From positions 1-11,612 of the forward strand of contig PWYO01000157.1 in assembly GCA_003567835.1 (NCBI GenBank): 11,612 nt of DNA. The letters run 5' to 3'. This document shows positions 6,423 through 11,612 of the stretch, piece by piece. The DNA is from Actinomycetota bacterium (GTDB taxonomy: Bacteria; Actinomycetota; Humimicrobiia; Humimicrobiales; Humimicrobiaceae). The notes under the pieces are model-generated. The model was not told where the DNA came from and did not search any database. It worked only from the letters and a program-made list of their open reading frames with translations. The first letter of the stretch is position 1; each line of letters begins with the position of its first letter. The position numbers and the translations under genes were made by a program.

Positions 6423-7982
6423 TTGGACATCTTTCTTTTTTACATAATATTGGTCTTGTTTCTGGCGGTAACTGTTTTTTTGGGTTATTTGGGCTTCAGG
6501 GGCACCAAAGAATTACATGATTTTACTTTGGCCGGCAGGTCTGTGCATCCTTATATGATGGCCATATCCTATGGCGCTTCATTTATTTCAACTTCAGCCA
6601 TCGTGGGTTTTGGCGGGGTAGCCGGTGTATACGGGCTGGGGATTTTGTGGCTTCCTTTTTTGAACATATTTTTGGGCATAATCATTGCTTTTTTAGTTTT
6701 CGGAAAAAAGACCAGGGAAATGGGCGAAAAGCTCAATGCCCAGACTTTTCCAGAGTTTCTTGGGAAAAGATACCAGTCCCCTTTGATCCAGCGCATCAGC
6801 GGTATGGTCATTTTCTTTTTTATGCCCCTTTATGCAGGGGTGGTACTCATAGGGGCTGCCAGGTTTATAGAAGCGACCCTCAATATTGATTTTCCGGTGG
6901 CCTTATTTGTATTTTCAGCGATTATTGCCGCTTATGTGATTACAGGCGGCCTAAAAGGTGTTTTGTACAATGACACCTTTCAAGGGACCATTATGCTCTT
7001 AGGGATGATGATTCTTTTGTTTATCACCTACAGGAATCTGGGGGGCATACAATCTGCTCATCAGGCTTTGGCAGGCCTGGCTTGGCGTGTGCCCCAGGCA
7101 CTGGCAGAAGGAGGCCACCAGGGATGGACCCAAATGCCCCAGATAGGCACGCCGGTTTGGTGGACCCTTGTTTCCACCATTATATTGGGGGTGGGCATCG
7201 GGGTTTTGGCCCAGCCTCAGCTGCTGGTAAGGTTTATGACTGTAAAAAATAACCGCGCTCTTAATCGGGGTGTTCTGGTGGGCGGCATTTTTGTTTTTTT
7301 TACCACAGTGGTGCCTTATGTTTGCGGGGCACTCTCCAATGTTTATTTTATGCAGACCAGCCAGGATATTTCCTTTAACATCGCCGGCGGCAACAGCGAT
7401 CTGATTATTCCCCTGTATATCAATATGGCCATGCCTGATTGGTTTGTATATATTTTTATGCTCACCCTATTGTCTGCATCCATGTCCACCATCAGCACCC
7501 AGTTTCACACCATGGGCACAGCTTTTTCCAGAGACCTGTTTGCCCGGGGCTTTGCCCAAAGAAAAAATGAGCGCAGGGACCTTCATGTTTCCAAGCTGGG
7601 CATAGGCATGGGCATTGCCATCAGCGTCATTTTGGGTTTCTATCTGCCGCCCAATATTATTGCCAGGGGCACCGCATTGTTTTTCGGGGTATGCGCAGCA
7701 GCCTTCCTTCCCCCCTATGTGGCTGCCCTTTACTGGAAAAGGGCAGACCGGACTGCAGCCATAGCCAGTATGGTCACCGGGACTGCTGCCAGTCTTTTTT
7801 GGATGCTTTTTATACATCTTGCCACCTCTGCCCAAATCGGGCTGGCCAATTATTTATGGGGCATGGATTCCCTGCTGGGCTATCCGTTTACCCATATAGA
7901 CCCTATACTGATCGCTTTGCCTATATCGGGTGCAGTCATGGCTGCTGTCTCCCTGCTGAAGCCGCCGCCTGCGTCCGGTTAA
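6423..7982 (+). CDS. Sodium:solute symporter family (SSS/SLC5-type) transporter
   Basis: Inner-membrane Na+-coupled symporter of the LeuT-fold SSS family, 519 aa, with about 13 hydrophobic segments. Visible marks: an N-terminal helix (1-24), the loop DFTLAGRSV (33-41), the broken TM helix ISYGASFISTSAIVGFGG (48-65), the family hallmark ITGGLKGVLYNDTFQG (173-188), AQPQLLVRFM (263-272), and a later helix with serines and threonines at 351-359 (LLSASMSTISTQ), where Na+ ligands lie in this family. The start is TTG at 6423, with AAAGGAGGG at 6412-6420 unusually close (about 3 bases from the GGAGG core). No ATG fits the frame nearby. The substrate cannot be assigned: relatives carry acetate, other monocarboxylates, pantothenate, proline or sugars. 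The gene follows the DegV gene and has its own candidate promoter. Confidence 0.9.
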   Translation: MDIFLFYIILVLFLAVTVFLGYLGFRGTKELHDFTLAGRSVHPYMMAISYGASFISTSAIVGFGGVAGVYGLGILWLPFLNIFLGIIIAFLVFGKKTREMGEKLNAQTFPEFLGKRYQSPLIQRISGMVIFFFMPLYAGVVLIGAARFIEATLNIDFPVALFVFSAIIAAYVITGGLKGVLYNDTFQGTIMLLGMMILLFITYRNLGGIQSAHQALAGLAWRVPQALAEGGHQGWTQMPQIGTPVWWTLVSTIILGVGIGVLAQPQLLVRFMTVKNNRALNRGVLVGGIFVFFTTVVPYVCGALSNVYFMQTSQDISFNIAGGNSDLIIPLYINMAMPDWFVYIFMLTLLSASMSTISTQFHTMGTAFSRDLFARGFAQRKNERRDLHVSKLGIGMGIAISVILGFYLPPNIIARGTALFFGVCAAAFLPPYVAALYWKRADRTAAIASMVTGTAASLFWMLFIHLATSAQIGLANYLWGMDSLLGYPFTHIDPILIALPISGAVMAAVSLLKPPPASG

Positions 7983-8048
7983 AAATTATGGTTATAAACA
8001 TCCTCTGGCCATGCCTTGGTCCAAGCACCGGCCAAAAAACACCCAGCA

Positions 8049-8062
8049 GCAGGCATGCCTGC
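8049..8062. repeat. Perfect 14-bp palindrome
   Basis: GCAGGCATGCCTGC reads identically on both strands. It lies alone in the region downstream of the symporter, with no neighbouring T-run, so it does not look like a terminator. It could be a protein-binding site or chance. Confidence 0.5.
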
Positions 8063-8149
8063 ATAAAGGTGTGCAAAAAAACCCTGCAGCCAACACCGGT
8101 TTTCAAACAGGCGCCGGGTAAAAATAGAAGCGGCCGATTGGCGGTGCTT

Positions 8150-8192
8150 AAGCCTTTATTTTAAACATGAAAGGCCGGCTTGAAGGTTTTTT
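8150..8192 (+). terminator. Weak terminator-like hairpin downstream of the symporter
   Basis: AAGCC (8150-8154) can pair with GGCTT (8177-8181), and alternatively GCCTTT (8152-8157) with AAAGGC (8170-8175). A run of six T follows at 8187-8192. The loops are long and the T-run is offset by 5-11 bases from the stem, so this is a poor intrinsic terminator at best. Confidence 0.28.
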
Positions 8193-8220
8193 AGGAAAGC
8201 AAGCGCATTTTTTCCGTAAC

Positions 8221-8250
8221 AAAGAAAAGAAATAAGCCCCATGCAGGGCT
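8221..8250 (-). terminator. Rho-independent terminator of the M50-trpS-scpA-scpB-rluB block
   Basis: On the minus strand, AGCCC (8250-8246) and GGGCT (8239-8235) form a GC-rich stem around a six-base loop. A T-rich tract follows at once (TATTTCTTTTCTTT, 8234-8221). It lies about 90 bases after the rluB stop and is the first good terminator for the right-hand block. Confidence 0.6.
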
Positions 8251-8262
8251 CAAATCATGTTT

Positions 8263-8338
8263 GCAGGCCCAGGGTATAGGATCCCTGGGATCCCGGAAGG
8301 GATCTCTATGCTCCCCAGCCAAGCAGGACCAAGCCTGT
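8263..8338. repeat. Cluster of overlapping GATCCC/GGGATC inverted repeats
   Basis: Three alternating half-sites sit within 26 bases (8279-8304). One pairing is GGATCC/GGATCC (8279-8293). A second is GATCCC-GGAA-GGGATC (8289-8304) with a GGAA (GNRA) tetraloop. A third and longest joins 8275-8285 to 8299-8310 with one bulged base. The three share bases and exclude each other. GCAGGC (8263-8268) can pair with GCCTGT (8333-8338) to close the whole element, with one G-U pair at the base. It lies between the rluB stop and the rluB-side terminator, so it would be in the 3' UTR of that mRNA or part of a small RNA. I recognise no Rfam family. Confidence 0.45.
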
Positions 8339-8339
8339 T

Positions 8340-9047
8340 TTAGGTGGCTGGGGCCAAAAGCGCCTTGATCTCTTCTGGCTGCAATACCCTGTAATGGCCT
8401 TCTTTTAGGCCTTGAAGCGCAAAATTGCCAATTTTTATTCGCTGAAGGTCTACTACTTCAAATCCCTTTTTTTCTAACAGCCTGCGTATGATCCTTTTTC
8501 TGCCTTCGGCAATTTCTATGGTCAGCACGGCACAGCCTTTATCAACGGGGCCTACTTTCAAAGAAGTCACTGCGACTTCAGTGCCCTCGATGCATATGCC
8601 CTGCCGAATCTGGTTGAGCACGCTTTGCCGGGGGGTGCCTTTGACCTTGACCTTATAGGTTTTGGGTATCCTGAATTTGGGATGGGTCAGCTTATAGGAG
8701 AGGTTTCCGTCATTGGTCATAATCAGCAAACCCCTGGAACGGTAGTCCAGCCTGCCCACAGGGTACAGCCGGACATCTTCTTTGACCAGGTCGGTTACAA
8801 TTTTACGGCCAAAATCATCTTTTAGGGTGCACAGATAGCCGGCAGGCTTGTTTACGGCAACCACCCTTTTGGGCTGGGGCTGCAATTGTTGCCCCGCATA
8901 GGTTACCTGGTCTTGGGGCTTTACCTGAAAAGCAAGGTCTTTGACGGTTTTGCGGTTGACTTTTATGCTTCCCTGGAGCACCAGTTTTTCGCATTTTCTG
9001 CGGGAGCCCAGTCCGCATTGGGCCAGATATTTTGAGATCCTAGTCAT
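8340..9047 (-). CDS. rluB: 23S rRNA pseudouridine synthase, RsuA/RluB family
   Basis: Pseudouridine synthase of the RsuA/RluB/E/F family, 235 aa from this start, which isomerises a uridine in 23S rRNA (position 2605 in E. coli for RluB). An S4 RNA-binding domain occupies about residues 2-50 (RISKYLAQCGLGSRRKCEKL). The catalytic domain has VNKPAGYLCT (65-74) and the active-site motif GRLDYRSRGLLIMTNDG with the catalytic aspartate D101. The usual Thr after the Asp motif is Ser here. The C-terminal EGRKRIIRRLLEKKGFEV corresponds to the EGRNRQVRRM region of the family. The context next to scpB, where rluB is commonly found, supports RluB over RsuA or RluE. A TTG at 9053 would add two residues. 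I prefer the ATG at 9047 because AGAAAG lies 8 bases upstream. It overlaps the scpB end by 8 bases. Confidence 0.88.
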   Translation of the reverse strand: MTRISKYLAQCGLGSRRKCEKLVLQGSIKVNRKTVKDLAFQVKPQDQVTYAGQQLQPQPKRVVAVNKPAGYLCTLKDDFGRKIVTDLVKEDVRLYPVGRLDYRSRGLLIMTNDGNLSYKLTHPKFRIPKTYKVKVKGTPRQSVLNQIRQGICIEGTEVAVTSLKVGPVDKGCAVLTIEIAEGRKRIIRRLLEKKGFEVVDLQRIKIGNFALQGLKEGHYRVLQPEEIKALLAPAT

Positions 9048-9606
9048 GTTCAATGCTTTCTAAAGGAGGCAATTGGTCCAGGCTGCTAAGCCCCAATCGT
9101 TCAAGAAAGCGGTCGGTGGTCTTATAAGTCATGGGATTTCCGATATCTTTGGTTTTTCCCGCCTCTTTGAGCAGGCCCTTGTCCACCAGGGTGATGACCA
9201 CGCTGTCTGTGCGGACCCCCCGGATTTCTGCAATCTGGGTTCTGGTAATGGGCTGCTTATAGGCGGCAATGGCCAGGGTCTCCAGCGCAGCCCGGCTCAG
9301 ATGGGACCGAATATTGGATTTGACAAAGGCCTTGATGTCTTCACTGATGGCCGGATTGGAGTAAAACCGGTACCCCCCGGCAACCTTTCGTATGACAAAT
9401 CCCCGCCCGGCATCTTTGTATTCTTCCTGGAGGTCGATGAGGATGCTTTCTACTTTTTTGGGCCCAAGGCCCATTTCTTGGGCCATTTCTTTTACTTTTA
9501 CCGGCTTTTCAGAAATAAACAGGATGCCTTCAATGCAGGCCCTGGCCCAGTCCTGGTCAGAATCAAAAAAACCGCTGCTTTTTTTCGGGTGGTTGTCCAT
9601 ATCCAT
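9040..9606 (-). CDS. scpB: Segregation and condensation protein B (ScpB)
   Basis: ScpB, 188 aa, is the winged-helix (kite) subunit that binds the kleisin ScpA as a dimer in the SMC-ScpAB condensin, which organises and segregates the chromosome. Two winged-helix domains are visible. The first runs over about residues 22-95 (ACIEGILFISEKPV, then YRFYSNP). The second runs over about 105-175 and carries the family signature LSRAALETLAIAAYKQPITR, followed by AEIRGVRTDSVV and GNPMTYKTTDRFLERLGL. Candidate starts are TTG at 9609 and ATG at 9606 and 9600. I choose 9606 because its ATG shares a base with the scpA stop (TGATG), a classic coupling arrangement. The C-terminus overlaps rluB. Confidence 0.94.
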   Translation of the reverse strand: MDMDNHPKKSSGFFDSDQDWARACIEGILFISEKPVKVKEMAQEMGLGPKKVESILIDLQEEYKDAGRGFVIRKVAGGYRFYSNPAISEDIKAFVKSNIRSHLSRAALETLAIAAYKQPITRTQIAEIRGVRTDSVVITLVDKGLLKEAGKTKDIGNPMTYKTTDRFLERLGLSSLDQLPPLESIEHD

Positions 9607-10334
9607 CAAATCTTTTTTATAATGATGTTGCCAAAATTTTCAAACTGGATGATCTTAATCTCTTCATTCTTATATAATTCCAGGATGGACAAAAAACAGA
9701 TAATCACCTCGATAACCTGTTCATATTGGTCTGTCAGCTGCCTGAACGTGCATTCCTGGTCTCCCAGCTTTTTTCTCACCCTTTCCATCTCATCGTATAT
9801 GGACCTGATGTTGCGGTGATTGTAAACCATGTCCAGGTCCAGCTGCACCGGTTGCCCTTTCAGCAGTTTGTGGGCCATCCGGCAAAGGGTATGCCCGCTG
9901 ATCCCTTCTAAAAAATCGGGGATGATTTCCAGGTACTGCTTTTCCAGGGCCGCTTCCCTGGTCAGAAAAAGCTCTTCTGTCTCCATTGTTTTTTCCAGGT
10001 AGGCAGCTATTTTTTTAAAAACCCTGTATTCCTGCTCTCTTTTTTTTAACAGCTCCTGGTCTGGTTCCTGCTGCTGGTCATCCTTTTTTTTGGATGGGAG
10101 CAATGACCGGGATTTTATTTCCAGCAAAACGGAAGCGGTCCATATAAAGCTTGACATGGTGTTTATGGCTACAGGCTTGCGGCTTTTTATAAAATCCAGG
10201 AAACCGGATATGATCTGGTTTAAACTGATCTGGTACAGGTCCACCTTTTTGGCCTGTACCAGTTCCAGTAAAAGCGCAATGGGCCCCCTGTACCCATCAT
10301 AGGTTGCCGCATACTCTTCTCGGCTCTCAGTCAA
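9606..10334 (-). CDS. scpA: Segregation and condensation protein A (ScpA, kleisin)
   Basis: ScpA, 242 aa, is the kleisin that bridges the SMC heads and binds ScpB. The N-terminal helical domain has the family pattern YDGYRGPIALLLELVQAKKVDLYQIS (12-37; compare FEGPLDLLLHLI in relatives) and a second helix set near FIWTASVLLEIKSRSLLP (63-80). A charged, Gln-rich linker follows (about 81-100), then the C-terminal winged helix (about 205-238) with TDQYEQVIEVIICFLSILELYK and an ending of the IIQFENFGNIII kind. The start is TTG at 10334, inside the trpS stop region, with AAGGGA about 11 bases upstream. No ATG fits the frame near the conserved N-terminus and an in-frame TAA lies six codons upstream. 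Length is normal for the family. Confidence 0.93.
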   Translation of the reverse strand: MTESREEYAATYDGYRGPIALLLELVQAKKVDLYQISLNQIISGFLDFIKSRKPVAINTMSSFIWTASVLLEIKSRSLLPSKKKDDQQQEPDQELLKKREQEYRVFKKIAAYLEKTMETEELFLTREAALEKQYLEIIPDFLEGISGHTLCRMAHKLLKGQPVQLDLDMVYNHRNIRSIYDEMERVRKKLGDQECTFRQLTDQYEQVIEVIICFLSILELYKNEEIKIIQFENFGNIIIKKI

Positions 10335-11310
10335 TTCCGATCTTTTCCCTTACTGCAGCGATGGTTTTTTTGGCCACTGCCCTGACTTCTTCTTTGCCCC
10401 GGTCCAGGATGCTGTATATTTTTTTCATGTCTTTTTCCAGCAGGCTTCTTTTGGCCTGAAAATCCTTTAAGCTTTCATAGATGGTCTCTGCCAGCTCATC
10501 CTTGCACTGGGTGCATCCGATTTCTGCATTTTTACAGCGATCGCCGATAGAGCCCAGGTCGTTTTGCCTGTAGATCTTGTAGAAGTCAAATATATTGCAT
10601 ACATCGGGATGGCCGGGGTCTTTGAGCCGGACCCGCTGGGGGTCGGTGATCATCATTCTGGTTTTTTTTCTGATAACTTCTTTGCTGTCGGTTAGAAAAA
10701 TGGCATTTCCATAGCTTTTGGACATTTTTCTGCCATCGGTGCCCATCACCCTTTTGGATTGGGACAGCATGGCCTGGGGCTCTTTAAAAACAGGGCCGTA
10801 AAAATGGTTAAACCGGCGGCTGATTTCCCTGGTAATTTCCAGGTGAGGCAGCTGGTCCTCCCCCACGGGGACCATGTCTGCATTGACAATGAGTATGTCT
10901 GCGGCCATGAGCACCGGATAAGATAAAAAGCCCAGCGTAGATAAATCTTTTGACTGCAGCTGGCTGATCTGTTCCTTGTAGGTGGGGCACCTTTCCAGCC
11001 AGGGCAGCGGGGTGATCATGGAAAAGTAAAGGGTAAGCTCGGTAATCTCAGGAATATCGGACTGCCTGTACAGATGCGTTTGCTGGGGGTCAATGCCCAG
11101 GGCTATAAGGTCAATCAGGCAATCGATGAGGTTTTTCTTGATATGTTTGGGGTTCTGATATTCGGTTGACAGCGCATGCCAGTCAACCAGGAAAAAATAG
11201 TTGTCATACTGGTGCTGGTGCCCGATCATATTCATGATATTGCCGTGCAAATGCCCCAGGTGGAGTTTGCCGGTGGGCCGAAACCCGGTTAACATGATTG
11301 GTTTTGCCAT
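10327..11310 (-). CDS. trpS: Tryptophanyl-tRNA synthetase with a possible [4Fe-4S] cysteine motif
   Basis: Class I aminoacyl-tRNA synthetase, 327 aa, that charges tRNA-Trp using ATP. The HIGH motif is HLGH (17-20, in RPTGKLHLGH), the KMSKS motif is 195-199 (in GRKMSKSYGN), and VGEDQLPHLEITRE (149-162) is typical of TrpRS. The C-terminal part has four cysteines: C238, C259, C266 and C269, spaced x20, x6 and x2. Thermotoga maritima TrpRS binds a [4Fe-4S] cluster through a C-x22-C-x6-C-x2-C pattern, so a cluster is likely here too. An ATG at 11349 would extend the protein 13 residues into the upstream protease gene. I prefer 11310, which has GGGAG 6 bases upstream and begins at the conserved MLTGFRPTG. 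The stop overlaps the scpA start by 8 bases. Confidence 0.95.
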   Translation of the reverse strand: MAKPIMLTGFRPTGKLHLGHLHGNIMNMIGHQHQYDNYFFLVDWHALSTEYQNPKHIKKNLIDCLIDLIALGIDPQQTHLYRQSDIPEITELTLYFSMITPLPWLERCPTYKEQISQLQSKDLSTLGFLSYPVLMAADILIVNADMVPVGEDQLPHLEITREISRRFNHFYGPVFKEPQAMLSQSKRVMGTDGRKMSKSYGNAIFLTDSKEVIRKKTRMMITDPQRVRLKDPGHPDVCNIFDFYKIYRQNDLGSIGDRCKNAEIGCTQCKDELAETIYESLKDFQAKRSLLEKDMKKIYSILDRGKEEVRAVAKKTIAAVREKIGID

Positions 11311-11327
11311 GATTGCTCCCTGTCTTT

Positions 11328-11612
11328 CTATATCAGATATTGCCACCATAAACAGATATTATAAATAAATCTTACCACCGGGGAGATCACGCTCCAGAAA
11401 ACCCGGCCCCCCAAAAAAAGGATGATGAAAATGAATATAAAGCCAAAACGGCCCAGGCTCAAAAATTTATGCATGGCTTCATTGGGCAGAAAAGAGGCCA
11501 AGACCTTTGATCCATCCAGGGGCGGGATGGGTATGAGGTTAAATACAGCCAGAAATATATTGATGTAGATGGCAAAGATAAAGATCTCGGACAAAAACAC
11601 CACCAAAGGAGA
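11328..11612 (-). CDS. M50 (site-2 protease-like) membrane metalloprotease, C-terminal part (runs off the right edge)
   Basis: The last 94 residues of a polytopic zinc protease of the M50 family. The frame is open to the window edge, so the start and the HExxH motif lie outside. Visible are a membrane helix (about residues 8-25, EIFIFAIYINIFLAVFNL), the signature FNLIPIPPLDGSKVL carrying the aspartate that is the third zinc ligand, and a second membrane helix (RFGFIFIFIILFLGG, continuing to FWSVI). This short C-terminus fits the compact S2P-M50 group without PDZ domains, often found beside trpS and scpA in Desulfobacterota (context recalled, not checked). The stop lies 17 bases before the trpS start, which suggests one operon. 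The substrate is unknown. Confidence 0.85.
   Translation of the reverse strand, partial: SPLVVFLSEIFIFAIYINIFLAVFNLIPIPPLDGSKVLASFLPNEAMHKFLSLGRFGFIFIFIILFLGGRVFWSVISPVVRFIYNICLWWQYLI

Larger units (their letters stand above)
7983..8339. other. 357-base intergenic region between convergent genes
   Basis: No convincing protein gene or known RNA gene was recognised here. The symporter (plus) and rluB (minus) end towards each other. The stretch contains a 14-bp perfect palindrome (8049-8062), a weak plus-strand terminator-like hairpin (8150-8192), a better minus-strand terminator (8221-8250) and a complex inverted-repeat cluster (8263-8338). An open frame at 7988-8164 lacks a ribosome binding site and any recognisable domain. 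Confidence 0.6.

Noticed and set aside
7988..8164. 58-codon plus-strand open frame after the symporter
   Set aside because: No ribosome binding site, no recognisable domain, basic and Cys/Pro-rich composition typical of a chance frame, and it spans the palindrome at 8049-8062.
8279..8320. Resemblance to bacterial SRP (4.5S) RNA because of the CCGGAAGG loop
   Set aside because: Only the GGAA loop and nearby pairs match; the conserved flanking segments of SRP RNA (AGGUCC before and AAGCAGCC after) are absent. 6S RNA and tRNA were also considered and do not fit.

Overview
The window looks like ordinary chromosome of an anaerobic, Desulfobacterota-like (deltaproteobacterial) bacterium. This is an inference from three things: the gene order M50 peptidase - trpS - scpA - scpB - rluB, the intermediate GC content, and a tryptophanyl-tRNA synthetase carrying a four-cysteine pattern like the [4Fe-4S] motif known from Thermotoga. 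I see no phage, insertion sequence, CRISPR array, rRNA or tRNA. Two genes run off the edges: a helicase on the left and an M50 protease on the right.

Left block (1-5362, minus strand). A Cof-type HAD phosphatase, an animal-type transketolase, a transaldolase, an RNase H-fold nuclease and a YprA/MrfA-type DExH helicase lie head to tail. From transketolase onward the genes overlap or nearly touch: a 4-base overlap, a 5-base gap and a 16-base overlap. Transketolase and transaldolase form a non-oxidative pentose phosphate pair. The nuclease and helicase match the pair that in Bacillus repairs mitomycin-type DNA lesions (MrfA/MrfB). A 77-base gap with three overlapping inverted repeats separates the phosphatase from transketolase.

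Middle block (5363-8339). A divergent intergenic region carries a plausible promoter for the minus-strand block and a weaker one for the plus strand. The plus strand carries a DegV/FakB-type lipid-binding protein and then a sodium:solute symporter, which has a perfect TATAAT box and a strong ribosome binding site in front of it. About 357 bases without a convincing gene follow. They hold a perfect 14-bp palindrome, a minus-strand terminator and a dense cluster of overlapping GATCCC/GGGATC inverted repeats.

Right block (8340-11612, minus strand). An M50 site-2-protease-like gene (partial), trpS, scpA, scpB and rluB are tightly packed and overlapping, and end at the terminator near 8221-8250. 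ScpA and ScpB are the kleisin and winged-helix subunits of the SMC condensin; RluB modifies 23S rRNA.

I found no wholly new system. The observations most worth checking are the operon joining pentose phosphate enzymes to a repair helicase-nuclease pair, the Zn-ribbon/HhH architecture of that nuclease, the cysteine motif in TrpRS, and the palindromic element downstream of rluB.
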